Below are positions 45,243 to 54,930 of a DNA stretch of 64,000 nt, one piece after another. The notes beneath the pieces are model-generated. The model did not search any database, had not been told where the DNA came from, and saw only the letters and a program-made list of their open reading frames with translations. The position numbers were made by a program, and so were the translations under genes. The DNA lies in the NCBI RefSeq assembly GCF_019956415.1, contig NZ_JAHBDK010000064.1, forward strand, positions 181,869-245,868. Reading direction: 5' to 3'. Positions within the stretch are counted from its first letter, which is position 1, and every line of letters starts with the position of its first letter. Source of the stretch: Pseudomonas sp. GL-B-19 (GTDB lineage Bacteria; Pseudomonadota; Gammaproteobacteria; Pseudomonadales; Pseudomonadaceae).

Positions 45243-47149
45243 ATCAGGTGATGATCAATAGCGCTCGCATCGAGCTGCTCAGCCCGCGACTGGCGAACCA
45301 GATTGCCGCCGGCGAGGTGGTTGAGCGCCCGGCTTCGGTGATTAAAGAGCTGCTGGAAAACAGCCTCGACTCTGGCGCCAAACGCATCGACGTCGATGTC
45401 GAGCAGGGTGGTGTCAAGCTGCTGCGGGTGCGCGACGACGGCAGTGGTATTTCTGCCGATGACCTGCCGCTGGCCCTGGCCCGACACGCCACCAGCAAAA
45501 TTCGTAACCTTGAGGACCTGGAACAGGTCATGAGCCTGGGTTTCCGAGGTGAGGCCCTGGCGTCGATCAGCTCCGTGGCGCGCCTGACCCTGACGTCCCG
45601 CACCCGCGATGCCGATCAGGCCTGGCAGGTTGAGACCGAAGGCCGGGACATGGCGCCTCGTGTGCAACCAGCCGCTCACCCGGTCGGCACCTCGGTGGAA
45701 GTCCGCGACTTGTTCTTCAACACCCCGGCGCGGCGCAAATTCCTCAAGACTGAAAAAACCGAATTCGATCACCTGCAAGAAGTGATCAAGCGTCTGGCGT
45801 TGGCGCGGTTCGACGTGGCGTTCCATTTACGTCACAACGGCAAAACCATCCTTAGCCTGCACGAAGCCCATGATGACGCGGCCCGTGCCCGGCGTGTGGC
45901 AGCCATTTGCGGTTCAGGTTTTCTCGAGCAGGCGCTACCGATCGAAATCGAGCGCAATGGCCTGCATTTGTGGGGTTGGGTCGGTTTGCCGACGTTCAAT
46001 CGCAGCCAGGCAGATTTGCAGTATTTCTTTGTGAATGGCCGTGCAGTGCGCGACAAGCTGGTGGCCCACGCGGTGCGCCAGGCCTATCGCGACGTGCTGT
46101 TCAATGGCCGGCATCCGACGTTTGTGCTGTTTTTCGAAGTCGATCCGGCGGGTGTCGACGTCAACGTGCATCCGACCAAGCACGAAGTTCGTTTCCGTGA
46201 CGGGCGCATGGTTCACGATTTCCTCTATGGCACCCTGCACCGCGCCTTGGGCGATGTGCGACCGGAAGATCATCTGGCCGCACCGGTGGCGACGGCCATC
46301 GTGCGACCGACCGGCCTGGACGCCGGTGAATTCGGCCCTCAGGGCGAGATGCGTCTGGCGGCCAATGCGCTGCTGGAGCAGCCTCAGGCGCAGCCGTCGT
46401 TCAATACCCCGGCTGGATCGGGCGCTGGCGCCGGTTATCAGTATCAATACACGTCGCGGCCTCAGTCCGGGGTGCCGGTCGCCGAAGCTCAGGCCGCCTA
46501 CCGCGAGTTTTTTGCGCCGCTGCCCGAGGCCAACGCGGTCGCGCTGCCGGCCGGGCAGGACGACATTCCGCCGCTGGGTTATGCACTGGCGCAGCTCAAG
46601 GGTATCTACATCCTTTCGGAAAACGCCCAGGGGCTGGTGCTGGTGGATATGCATGCGGCTCACGAGCGAATCATGTACGAACGCCTGAAAATCGCCATGG
46701 CCAGCGAAGGCCTGAGCGGTCAGCCGCTGCTGGTACCCGAGTCATTGGCCGTCAGTCAGCGCGAAGCCGATTGCGCCGAAGAGCACGTCGCGTGGTTCCA
46801 GCGTCTGGGCTTTGAATTGCAGCGCCTGGGGCCTGAATCCCTGGCCATCCGGCAGATCCCGGCCTTGCTCAAGCAAGCTGAAGCCAACCGACTGGTCAGT
46901 GATGTATTGGCGGACCTGATGGAATACGGCTCCAGCGACCGGATTCAGGCCCATCTGAACGAACTGCTCGGGACGATGGCCTGTCACGGCGCGGTTCGTG
47001 CGAATCGGCGTCTGGCGATCCCGGAAATGAACGGCCTGCTGCGTGACATGGAAAACACCGAGCGCAGCGGTCAATGCAACCATGGCCGACCGACCTGGAC
47101 CCAATTGGGCCTGGACGATCTGGACAAACTCTTCTTGCGCGGTCGTTGA
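45239..47149 (+). CDS. mutL: DNA mismatch repair protein MutL
   Basis: Couples MutS mismatch recognition to strand incision. The 636-residue protein has the GHKL ATPase motifs IKELLENSLDSGA, VRDDGSGI, RHATSKI and GFRGEALASI. The C-terminal domain contains DMHAAHERIMYE at Asp470, the nuclease metal-site motif found in MutL proteins of bacteria without MutH; pseudomonads belong to that group. Its ATG overlaps the amiB stop and its stop overlaps miaA. Confidence 0.97.
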   Translation: MNQVMINSARIELLSPRLANQIAAGEVVERPASVIKELLENSLDSGAKRIDVDVEQGGVKLLRVRDDGSGISADDLPLALARHATSKIRNLEDLEQVMSLGFRGEALASISSVARLTLTSRTRDADQAWQVETEGRDMAPRVQPAAHPVGTSVEVRDLFFNTPARRKFLKTEKTEFDHLQEVIKRLALARFDVAFHLRHNGKTILSLHEAHDDAARARRVAAICGSGFLEQALPIEIERNGLHLWGWVGLPTFNRSQADLQYFFVNGRAVRDKLVAHAVRQAYRDVLFNGRHPTFVLFFEVDPAGVDVNVHPTKHEVRFRDGRMVHDFLYGTLHRALGDVRPEDHLAAPVATAIVRPTGLDAGEFGPQGEMRLAANALLEQPQAQPSFNTPAGSGAGAGYQYQYTSRPQSGVPVAEAQAAYREFFAPLPEANAVALPAGQDDIPPLGYALAQLKGIYILSENAQGLVLVDMHAAHERIMYERLKIAMASEGLSGQPLLVPESLAVSQREADCAEEHVAWFQRLGFELQRLGPESLAIRQIPALLKQAEANRLVSDVLADLMEYGSSDRIQAHLNELLGTMACHGAVRANRRLAIPEMNGLLRDMENTERSGQCNHGRPTWTQLGLDDLDKLFLRGR

Positions 47150-48120
47150 TGAGCCAGCTCCCTCCAGCGATTTTTCTGATGGGCCCGACTGCTGCGGGCA
47201 AGACCGACCTGGCCATCGAACTGACCAAAGTCCTGCCGTGCGAACTGATTAGCGTCGATTCGGCACTGGTCTACCGTGGCATGGACATCGGTACTGCCAA
47301 GCCTTCGAAAGAAATTCTGAGTGAATTCCCGCACCGTTTGATCGACATTCTTGACCCGGCCGAGAGCTATTCGGCCGCTGATTTTCGCCGTGATGCCCTT
47401 GAAGCGATGGCCGATATCACTGCGCGGGGAAAAATCCCGCTGCTGGTGGGCGGCACAATGCTCTATTACAAGGCGTTGGTCGAAGGTCTGGCGGACATGC
47501 CGGCGGCTGATCCGGATGTGCGTGCGCAGATCGAGGAAGAAGCTGCGCGCCTTGGCTGGCAAGCGCTGCACGATCAATTGGCGGTCATCGATCCGGAATC
47601 GGCGGCGCGTATTCATCCAAACGATCCGCAGCGACTCAGTCGAGCACTGGAAGTTTATCGCGTCAGCGGTCAGAGCATGACCGAGCTGCGACTGAGACAA
47701 ACTGCGCAAAGTACTGAAGCAGCCGCTTCGGGACTGCAACAATTGCCCTATACTGTCGCGAACTTGGCCATTGCTCCGGCAAATCGCCAGGTACTGCACG
47801 AGCGAATTAAACAAAGATTCACGAATATGTTGGAACAGGGATTCATTGACGAGGTCGTAGCCCTGCGTAAGAGAAGTGACCTGCATTCCGGGTTGCCGTC
47901 TATACGTGCAGTAGGCTACCGACAAGTCTGGGATTACCTGGATGGCAAGCTGACGCAAGCCGAGATGCAGGAGCGCGGAATCATTGCCACGCGCCAATTG
48001 GCAAAGCGTCAGTTCACCTGGCTGCGCAGTTGGGCTGATTTACACTGGCTGGACAGCCTCGATTGCGACAATCTGCCGCGCGCCTTGAAATACTTGGGGA
48101 CCATCTCCATATTGAGCTGA
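47149..48120 (+). CDS. miaA: tRNA dimethylallyltransferase
   Basis: Adds the isopentenyl group to A37 of tRNAs reading UNN codons. The 323-residue protein has the P-loop GPTAAGKTD (residues 12-20), SVDSALVYRGMDIGTAKP, LVGGTMLYYKAL and the late IRAVGYRQVWDYL. It starts in TGATG with mutL. hfq follows after 94 nt that may hold hfq's own promoter. Confidence 0.97.
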   Translation: MSQLPPAIFLMGPTAAGKTDLAIELTKVLPCELISVDSALVYRGMDIGTAKPSKEILSEFPHRLIDILDPAESYSAADFRRDALEAMADITARGKIPLLVGGTMLYYKALVEGLADMPAADPDVRAQIEEEAARLGWQALHDQLAVIDPESAARIHPNDPQRLSRALEVYRVSGQSMTELRLRQTAQSTEAAASGLQQLPYTVANLAIAPANRQVLHERIKQRFTNMLEQGFIDEVVALRKRSDLHSGLPSIRAVGYRQVWDYLDGKLTQAEMQERGIIATRQLAKRQFTWLRSWADLHWLDSLDCDNLPRALKYLGTISILS

Positions 48121-48214
48121 GTCCTTTCAATTGCCGTCTATCCTTGGGGGTGTGACGGCTGAAGCCATCTGTTTACCTATTTTTTTATTTTGAATCCTTA
48201 AAGGAGTGCGGCAC

Positions 48215-48475
48215 ATGTCAAAAGGGCATTCGCTACAAGACCCTTACTTGAATACTTTACGTAAAGAGAAAGTTGGGGTGTCTATCTACCTGGTCAACGG
48301 TATCAAACTGCAAGGCACGATTGAGTCTTTCGACCAGTTCGTTATCCTGCTGAAAAACACCGTGAGCCAGATGGTTTACAAACACGCTATCTCTACAGTG
48401 GTGCCGGTTCGTCCAATTCGTCTGCCTAGCGCAACCGAATCCGAAGCAGGTGACGCTGAGCCAGGTAACGCCTGA
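48215..48475 (+). CDS. hfq: RNA chaperone Hfq
   Basis: Hexameric Sm-like protein that pairs small RNAs with mRNAs and acts with Crc in carbon catabolite repression in pseudomonads. The 86-residue protein has Sm1 (QDPYLNTLRKEKVGVSIYLVNGIKLQG) and Sm2 with Tyr55-Lys56-His57. A short acidic C-terminus follows (SEAGDAEPG). AAGGAG precedes the ATG at 48215 by 10 nt; an in-frame GTG at 48206 is too close to it. hflX begins 12 nt after the stop. Confidence 0.98.
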   Translation: MSKGHSLQDPYLNTLRKEKVGVSIYLVNGIKLQGTIESFDQFVILLKNTVSQMVYKHAISTVVPVRPIRLPSATESEAGDAEPGNA

Positions 48476-48487
48476 TAGGAGTCTCCT

Positions 48488-49789
48488 TTGTTCTTTGAGC
48501 GCCACGGTGGTGGTGAGCGAGCCATTCTCGTTCACTTGGATGGTCAGGACCCTGAGGCGCGCGAAGATCCGCAGGAGTTCCAGGAATTGGCAATATCGGC
48601 AGGTGCCGAGACCGTCGCGTTTTTTAACGTGCCGCGTCATCGGCCAACCGCCAAATACCTGATTGGCAGCGGCAAGGTCGAGGAATTACGCGACCTGGTC
48701 AACGCCGAGCAGGTAGATCTGGTGATTTTCAATCACATCCTCACGCCCAGTCAGGAACGTAACCTTGAACGTGTGTTCGAGTGTCGCGTGATCGACCGCA
48801 CGGGTCTGATTCTCGATATTTTCGCCCAACGCGCCCGCACCCATGAAGGCAAGCTCCAGGTCGAACTGGCCCAGCTTGAGCACATGAGTACGCGGCTGGT
48901 TCGTGGCTGGACTCACCTTGAGCGGCAGAAAGGCGGTATCGGTCTGCGCGGTCCGGGTGAAACCCAGCTCGAAACCGACCGACGCCTGTTGCGGGTTCGC
49001 CTGCGGCAAATCAAGGGGCGTCTGGAGAAGGTCCGCAGCCAGCGCGAGCAGTCTCGTCGCGGGCGCAAACGTGCTGACATTCCAACGGTTTCACTGGTGG
49101 GATATACCAACGCCGGCAAATCGACGCTGTTCAACTCGGTGACTGATTCCGACGTCTTCGCTGCTGATCAGCTCTTCGCGACCCTCGACCCGACCTTGCG
49201 CCGACTCGAACTCGATGACCTCGGGCCGATCGTGCTGGCCGACACAGTGGGCTTCATTCGTCATCTGCCTCACAAGCTGGTTGAGGCATTTCGAGCTACG
49301 CTCGAAGAGTCGAGCAACTCTGACTTGCTGCTGCATGTGATCGACGCTCATGAACCCGAGCGTATGGCCCAGATTGAACAGGTCATGGTGGTGCTCGGGG
49401 AGATCGGGGCGCAAGACTTGCCGATCCTTGAGGTATACAACAAACTCGATTTGCTCGAGGGCGTAGAGCCGCAGATCCAGCGCGATGCCGATGGCAAACC
49501 GCTGCGGGTCTGGTTGTCGGCCAAGGACGGTACAGGCCTGGACCTGCTCAAGCAGGCCCTGGCCGAGTTGCTTGGGGATGATTTGTTTGTAGGTACCTTG
49601 CGCTTGCCGCAACGTTTTGCTCGACTGCGTGCGCAATTTTTTGAAGTCGGTGCGGTACAGAAAGAAGAACACGACGAAGAAGGCATCAGCTTGCTGGCCG
49701 TTCGCTTGCCACGGATCGAATTGAATCGATTGGTGAGCCGCGAAGGTTTGCAGCCGAATGACTTCATCGAGCAACACACTTTGCAATAA
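48488..49789 (+). CDS. hflX: ribosome-associated GTPase HflX
   Basis: GTPase that binds 50S subunits and splits stalled or heat-damaged ribosomes. The 433-residue protein has the HflX N-terminal domain (FNVPRHRPTAKYLIGSGKVEEL), the long helical linker (QLEHMSTRLVRGWTHLERQKGGIGLRGPGETQLE) and the G-domain with GYTNAGKST from Gly205, DTVGFIRHLP and NKLD. The start is TTG at 48488 with TAGGAG 7 nt upstream, giving (M)FFERHGGGERA as in relatives. Confidence 0.96.
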   Translation: MFFERHGGGERAILVHLDGQDPEAREDPQEFQELAISAGAETVAFFNVPRHRPTAKYLIGSGKVEELRDLVNAEQVDLVIFNHILTPSQERNLERVFECRVIDRTGLILDIFAQRARTHEGKLQVELAQLEHMSTRLVRGWTHLERQKGGIGLRGPGETQLETDRRLLRVRLRQIKGRLEKVRSQREQSRRGRKRADIPTVSLVGYTNAGKSTLFNSVTDSDVFAADQLFATLDPTLRRLELDDLGPIVLADTVGFIRHLPHKLVEAFRATLEESSNSDLLLHVIDAHEPERMAQIEQVMVVLGEIGAQDLPILEVYNKLDLLEGVEPQIQRDADGKPLRVWLSAKDGTGLDLLKQALAELLGDDLFVGTLRLPQRFARLRAQFFEVGAVQKEEHDEEGISLLAVRLPRIELNRLVSREGLQPNDFIEQHTLQ

Positions 49790-49885
49790 AAGCCTGAGAA
49801 AGCGGTTGTGTCGTGGTGACAGGCATTCTGTAGCATTGGTCGGCGCGCCGTGGGTGCGTCTTTGCTTTATCAGATGGAGAGCGCT

Positions 49886-51061
49886 ATGGCTTGGAATGAG
49901 CCGGGTGGCAACTCGAATAATCAGGATCCTTGGGGTGGCAAGCGCCGCAATAACGGCGACCGCAAGGGACCACCGGATCTCGACGAGGCCTTCCGAAAGC
50001 TGCAGGAAAGCCTGAACGGGTTGTTCGGTGGTGGTAAGAAACGCGGTGATGACGGCGGTGGTTCGGGCAAGAGCGGCGGCTTCGGCGGCATTCTTGGCAT
50101 CGGCCTTGTCGTGCTGGCGGCTGTTTGGCTGTACAGCGCGGTCTACGTCGTCGACGAGCAGGAGCAAGCCGTGGTGCTGCGCTTCGGCAAGTACTACGAA
50201 ACCGTCGGCCCGGGCCTGAACATCTATTTCCCGCCGATCGACAAGAAGTACCTGGAAAACGTTACGCGTGAGCGTTCGTACACCAAGCAGGGGCAGATGC
50301 TGACCGAAGACGAGAACATCGTCGAAGTGCCGCTGACCGTGCAATACAAGATCAGCAACCTGCAGGATTTCGTGCTGGATGTCGATCAGCCGGAAATCAG
50401 CCTGCAGCAAGCGACAGACAGTGCCTTGCGTCACGTGGTGGGCTCTACCGCCATGGACCAGGTACTGACTGAGGGCCGTGAGTTGATGGCCAGCGAGATC
50501 AAGGAGCGTCTGCAACGCTTCATGGATACCTATCGCACCGGTATCACCGTTACCCAGGTCAACGTTCAGAACGCAGCGGCACCGCGTGAAGTCCAGGAAG
50601 CCTTCGATGACGTGATCCGTGCCCGTGAAGACGAGCAGCGTTCGCGTAACCAGGCTGAAACCTATGCCAACGGCGTCGTGCCGGAAGCCCGTGGTCAGGC
50701 CCAGCGTATCCTCGAGGATGCCAATGGTTACCGTGACGAAACCGTCTCGCGCGCCAAGGGTGAGGCTGATCGCTTCACCAAACTGGTCTATGAATACCGC
50801 AAGGCTCCTGAAGTTACCCGCGAGCGTCTGTACCTGGACACCATGCAGGAAGTCTTCACCAACACCAGCAAGGTACTCGTGACCGGCAACAAGAATGGCC
50901 AGAGCAATCTGCTGTACTTGCCGCTGGACAAGATGGTCGAAAGTGGTCGCACCACCAGCAGCGCTCCGGCTTCGGGCGCGGCAGCCAGCAGCAATGAAGC
51001 GAATACGCGTGCAGCAGCTGATCTGCAACAACAGCAAGCACGTACCAGGGAGAGTCGCTGA
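49886..51061 (+). CDS. hflK: FtsH protease modulator HflK
   Basis: SPFH-family membrane protein that with HflC cages the FtsH protease. The 391-residue protein has a Gly/Asn-rich cytosolic start (MAWNEPGGNSNNQDPWGG), one membrane segment at about 78-97, then a periplasmic SPFH domain (VVDEQEQAVVLRFGKYYETVGPGLNIYFP) and a long helix with ARGQAQRILEDANGYRDE. The C-terminal tail is Ala/Gln-rich. ATG 49886 has GGAGAG upstream. It overlaps hflC by one base. Confidence 0.97.
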   Translation: MAWNEPGGNSNNQDPWGGKRRNNGDRKGPPDLDEAFRKLQESLNGLFGGGKKRGDDGGGSGKSGGFGGILGIGLVVLAAVWLYSAVYVVDEQEQAVVLRFGKYYETVGPGLNIYFPPIDKKYLENVTRERSYTKQGQMLTEDENIVEVPLTVQYKISNLQDFVLDVDQPEISLQQATDSALRHVVGSTAMDQVLTEGRELMASEIKERLQRFMDTYRTGITVTQVNVQNAAAPREVQEAFDDVIRAREDEQRSRNQAETYANGVVPEARGQAQRILEDANGYRDETVSRAKGEADRFTKLVYEYRKAPEVTRERLYLDTMQEVFTNTSKVLVTGNKNGQSNLLYLPLDKMVESGRTTSSAPASGAAASSNEANTRAAADLQQQQARTRESR

Positions 51062-51930
51062 TGAGCAATAAATCGCTGATCGCCCTTATTGTCGGCGTCG
51101 TCGTGGCGATCGCGGCCTGGAACTGCTTCTACATCGTGGCTCAGACCGAGCGTGCGGTGTTGCTGCAGTTCGGTCGCGTGGTTCAGGCCGATGTTCAGCC
51201 GGGCCTGCATGTGAAAGTGCCTTACGTTAACCAGGTGCGTAAATTCGACGCACGCCTGATGACGCTGGATGCACCGACGCAACGCTTCCTGACGCTGGAA
51301 AAGAAAGCCGTCATGGTGGATGCCTTCGCCAAGTGGCGCGTGAAAGACGCCGAGCGCTTCTACACCGCAACTTCCGGGCTCAAGCAGATCGCCGACGAGC
51401 GTCTGTCCCGTCGTCTGGAATCGGGCCTGCGTGACCAGTTCGGTAAGCGCACGCTGCATGAAGTGGTTTCTGGTGAGCGTGACGCGCTGATGGCTGACAT
51501 CACCGCTTCGCTGAACAAGATGGCGGAAAAAGAACTGGGCATCGAAGTCGTCGATGTTCGGGTCAAGGCCATCGACCTGCCGAAAGAAGTGAACCGCAGC
51601 GTGTTCGAGCGTATGAGCACCGAGCGTGAGCGTGAAGCTCGCGAGCACCGCGCCAAGGGTAACGAGCTGGCAGAAGGCATCCGTGCCGACGCCGATCGTC
51701 AGCGCCGCGTGTTGCTGGCTGAAGCCTATCGTGAATCTGAAGAGGTTCGCGGTGACGGTGATGCCCAGGCATCTTCCATCTACTCCAAGGCCTACGGCCA
51801 GGACCAGGAGTTCTACGCGTTCTACCGTAGCCTGCGTGCCTACCGTGAAAGCTTCGCGAACAAATCCGACGTCATGGTCCTGGACCCAAGCAGCGACTTC
51901 TTCCGTTACCTGGAAAAAGCCAAGCCTTGA
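51061..51930 (+). CDS. hflC: FtsH protease modulator HflC
   Basis: Partner of HflK in the FtsH-regulating complex. The 289-residue protein has an N-terminal signal anchor (SLIALIVGVVVAIAAWNCFYIV), the SPFH start QTERAVLLQFGRVVQADVQPGLHVKVP and the helical ERMSTEREREAREHRAKG stretch. It ends SDFFRYLEKAKP. Translational coupling to hflK by TGATG. Confidence 0.97.
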   Translation: MSNKSLIALIVGVVVAIAAWNCFYIVAQTERAVLLQFGRVVQADVQPGLHVKVPYVNQVRKFDARLMTLDAPTQRFLTLEKKAVMVDAFAKWRVKDAERFYTATSGLKQIADERLSRRLESGLRDQFGKRTLHEVVSGERDALMADITASLNKMAEKELGIEVVDVRVKAIDLPKEVNRSVFERMSTEREREAREHRAKGNELAEGIRADADRQRRVLLAEAYRESEEVRGDGDAQASSIYSKAYGQDQEFYAFYRSLRAYRESFANKSDVMVLDPSSDFFRYLEKAKP

Positions 51931-51946
51931 TACCGCGTTGACCTGA

Positions 51947-51987
51947 ATCATCCCCCGCCTGGCGGCTAAAGCCTCGGGCGGGGTGAT
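51947..51987 (+). terminator. hairpin downstream of hflC
   Basis: ATCATCCCCCGCC and GGGCGGGGTGAT form a strong stem 16 nt after the hflC stop; followed by CCTTT only, so a weak or attenuator-like terminator. Confidence 0.55.
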
Positions 51988-52016
51988 CCTTTGGGAAAAC
52001 GTGTGTATGATGCGGC

Positions 52017-52040
52017 AGCCGGGAAATTCCCGGCTTTTTT
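52017..52040 (+). terminator. rho-independent terminator
   Basis: AGCCGGGAA-TTCCCGGCT followed directly by TTTTT. Most likely the end of the nnr-hflC transcript. Confidence 0.85.
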
Positions 52041-52245
52041 GCGTCTGCACGTTTGATTGCTGTTTTCAGGCAGAAGACCGAGTTGAATGACTCGACAGGA
52101 TTTTCGAGGAAAGTGGTTGGCGAAGCCGGTTTGAGGCTTTTCGCCGTGTTGTTCATGCGCGTGGTTTGCACATGAACCGATCATTTTCTGCTTCACTCAA
52201 GGCTCGCCCGACGGCTTGCCGCCCGGATCATAGGGGAATGGCGTA

Positions 52246-53433
52246 ATGGCAACGGTAGACCGCTGGCTGCTGCCAGATGGCATCGAAGAAGTACTGCCAC
52301 CAGAAGCGGCGCGCATTGAAGTGGCGCGTCGTCAGGTGTTGGATCTGTTCCAGAGCTGGGGTTACGAGTTTGTCGTGACTCCCCATATCGAGTACCTGGA
52401 ATCCCTGCTGACCGGCGCGGGCTCGGACCTCGATCTGCGTACCTTCAAGGTCATCGACCCGCAATCGGGCCGGCAGATGGGTTTCCGTGCCGACATCACG
52501 CCGCAAGTGGCGCGCATCGATGCGCACACCTTGCGTCGCGAAGGCCCGAGCCGTCTGTGCTATGCCGGTAGCGTGCTGCACGCTCAGCCGCGTGCGTTGT
52601 CATCCTCGCGCAGCCCGATTCAGTTGGGTGCCGAGTTGTATGGCGATGGCAGCCCGAGCAGCGATGTGGAAGTCATCAGTCTGATGTTGGCTATGCTGCA
52701 ACTGGCCGATGTGCCGGATGTGCACATGGATCTCGGCCATGTCGGCATCTACCGTGGCTTGGCCCGCGCCGCCGGATTGTCCGGCGAAGTCGAGCAACAA
52801 TTGTTCGATGCGTTGCAACGCAAAGCCATCGACGAGGTCATTACCTTGACCGAAGGCCTGCCTGCCGACTTGTCGGGCATGCTGCGCGCATTGGTTGATT
52901 TGTGTGGCGGCCGTGAAGTGTTGAGCGCTGCCCGCGAGCGTCTGGCGAATGCGCCGGCCCCTGTTCTGGCTGCTCTGGACGACCTGTTGGCGATTGCCGA
53001 ACGTTTGTCCGTGCGTTTCCCGGAACTGCCGCTGTACTTCGACCTGGGCGAGTTGCGCGGTTACCACTACCACACCGGTGTGGTGTTCGCGGTGTTCGTG
53101 CCGGGTGTTGGCCAGTCCATTGCCCAGGGCGGTCGTTACGACGATATCGGCGCCGACTTCGGTCGCGCTCGTCCGGCCACCGGCTTCTCTACCGATTTGA
53201 AAACCCTGGTGACCCTGGGGCGTGCTGAAATCGAGCTACCGTCTGGCGGTATCTGGATGCCTGACAGTACGGATGCGGCACTCTGGCAGCAGGTTTGCCA
53301 GTTGCGCAGTGAGGGTCAGCGTGTCGTTCAGGCATTGCCTGGGCAACCATTGGCCGCCGCCCGTGAAGCGGACTGCGACCGGCAATTGATTCAGCAGAAC
53401 GGGCTTTGGCAAGTATTGCCGCTGGCTTCTTGA
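52246..53433 (+). CDS. hisZ: ATP phosphoribosyltransferase regulatory subunit
   Basis: HisZ, a histidyl-tRNA-synthetase-like protein that activates the short-form HisG in the first step of histidine synthesis. The 395-residue protein shows class II synthetase-like blocks WLLPDGIEEVLPPEA, GYEFVVTPHIEYLESLL, RADITPQVARID and LGELRGYHYHTGVVF. It ends with a short divergent C-terminal region in place of an anticodon-binding domain. The ATG has AGGGGAATGGCGTA upstream. purA follows after 54 nt. Confidence 0.95.
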   Translation: MATVDRWLLPDGIEEVLPPEAARIEVARRQVLDLFQSWGYEFVVTPHIEYLESLLTGAGSDLDLRTFKVIDPQSGRQMGFRADITPQVARIDAHTLRREGPSRLCYAGSVLHAQPRALSSSRSPIQLGAELYGDGSPSSDVEVISLMLAMLQLADVPDVHMDLGHVGIYRGLARAAGLSGEVEQQLFDALQRKAIDEVITLTEGLPADLSGMLRALVDLCGGREVLSAARERLANAPAPVLAALDDLLAIAERLSVRFPELPLYFDLGELRGYHYHTGVVFAVFVPGVGQSIAQGGRYDDIGADFGRARPATGFSTDLKTLVTLGRAEIELPSGGIWMPDSTDAALWQQVCQLRSEGQRVVQALPGQPLAAAREADCDRQLIQQNGLWQVLPLAS

Positions 53434-53487
53434 GTTTTCCTGCCGGCCGCCGCCGGCACCAAGTTTGCGCGAATGAGGACAAGTGTT

Positions 53488-54780
53488 ATGGGTAAGAATG
53501 TCGTAGTCCTGGGCACCCAATGGGGTGATGAGGGCAAAGGCAAGATCGTTGATCTGCTGACCGAACATGCTGCCGCCGTAGTGCGCTACCAGGGTGGCCA
53601 CAACGCTGGTCACACTCTGGTGATCGACGGCGAGAAAACCGTCTTGCACCTGATCCCTTCGGGCGTGCTGCGCGAAGGCGTGCAGTGCCTGATCGGTAAC
53701 GGCGTGGTGGTTGCACCCGACGCTCTGCTGCGGGAAATCATCAAGCTGGAAGAGAAAGGCGTACCGGTGCGCGAGCGCCTGCGTATCAGCCCGTCCTGCC
53801 CGCTGATCCTGTCCTACCACGTAGCGCTGGACCAGGCTCGTGAAAAAGCCCGTGGCGAGCTGAAGATCGGTACCACCGGTCGCGGCATCGGCCCGGCCTA
53901 CGAAGACAAGGTGGCACGTCGCGGTCTGCGCATCGGCGACCTGTTCCATCGTGAGCGTTTCGCCGCCAAGCTGGGCGAGTTGCTGGATTACCACAACTTC
54001 GTACTGGTCAATTACTACAAAGAACCAGCGATCGACTTCCAGAAGACTCTGGACGAGTGCATGGAGTACGCCGAGCTGCTGAAGCCGATGATGCTCGACG
54101 TCACCGCCGAGCTGCACGAGCTGCGTCGCGCCGGCAAAGACATCATGTTCGAAGGCGCCCAAGGCTCCCTGCTGGACATCGACCACGGTACCTACCCGTA
54201 CGTCACCAGCTCCAACACCACTGCGGGCGGCATCGCCACCGGTTCGGGTTTTGGTCCGATGTACCTGGATTACATCCTGGGCATCACCAAGGCCTACACC
54301 ACTCGCGTTGGCTCGGGACCGTTCCCGACTGAGCTGTTCGATGACGTTGGCGCGTTCCTCGCCAAGCGTGGCCACGAGTTCGGTGCTACCACCGGCCGTG
54401 CCCGTCGTTGCGGCTGGTTCGACGCCGTCATCCTGCGTCGCGCTATCGACGTCAACAGCATTTCGGGTCTGTGCCTGACCAAGCTGGACGTACTGGACGG
54501 TCTGGAAACCATCAACATCTGCGTTGGCTACAAGAACCAGGATGGTGCAGTGATCGACGCACCGACTGACGCCGACAGCTACATCGGCCTGGAGCCGGTG
54601 TACGAAGAGATGCCGGGCTGGACCGAATCCACCGTCGGTGCCAAGACGCTGGAAGAGCTGCCGCAAGCTGCTCGCAACTACATCAAACGCGTTGAAGAGT
54701 TGGTCGGTGCGCCGATTGACATTATTTCGACGGGCCCGGATCGCAACGAAACCATCGTTCTGCGTCACCCGTTCGCCTGA
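53488..54780 (+). CDS. purA: adenylosuccinate synthetase
   Basis: Joins IMP and aspartate with GTP to give adenylosuccinate in AMP synthesis. The 430-residue protein has the GTP-binding start GTQWGDEGKGK, the IMP-site QGGHNAGHT, LKIGTTGRGIGPAYEDK and the late RVEELVGAPIDIISTGPDR. The ATG at 53488 gives the family start MGKNVVVLG; an ATG 15 nt earlier is in frame but less likely. The order hisZ-purA is typical of pseudomonads. Confidence 0.98.
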   Translation: MGKNVVVLGTQWGDEGKGKIVDLLTEHAAAVVRYQGGHNAGHTLVIDGEKTVLHLIPSGVLREGVQCLIGNGVVVAPDALLREIIKLEEKGVPVRERLRISPSCPLILSYHVALDQAREKARGELKIGTTGRGIGPAYEDKVARRGLRIGDLFHRERFAAKLGELLDYHNFVLVNYYKEPAIDFQKTLDECMEYAELLKPMMLDVTAELHELRRAGKDIMFEGAQGSLLDIDHGTYPYVTSSNTTAGGIATGSGFGPMYLDYILGITKAYTTRVGSGPFPTELFDDVGAFLAKRGHEFGATTGRARRCGWFDAVILRRAIDVNSISGLCLTKLDVLDGLETINICVGYKNQDGAVIDAPTDADSYIGLEPVYEEMPGWTESTVGAKTLEELPQAARNYIKRVEELVGAPIDIISTGPDRNETIVLRHPFA

Positions 54781-54800
54781 TAAGTCGTTGATGTACAACA

Positions 54801-54832
54801 CAAAGGCCCCTTAATTGGGGCCTTTGTCGTTT
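54801..54832 (+). terminator. rho-independent terminator of purA
   Basis: CAAAGGCCCC-TTAATT-GGGGCCTTTG stem followed by TCGTTT, 20 nt after the stop codon. Confidence 0.85.
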
Positions 54833-54930
54833 ATGCCTGTCGGACGGCATGACCTTTGCTGTGATCTTGATTAAAAGCATCGCTTCCAGCGCGCCATCAA
54901 TTTAATGGCGCCCAAGCAGAGGGATTTTAA

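Larger units (their letters stand above)
51931..52245. other. 315-nt gap between hflC and hisZ
   Basis: Contains two hairpins (51947-51987 and 52017-52040) and the hisZ upstream region. P. aeruginosa has a short DUF2065 gene at this place; no such open frame is seen here. AT/GC composition is normal. No RNA gene recognised. Confidence 0.5.
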
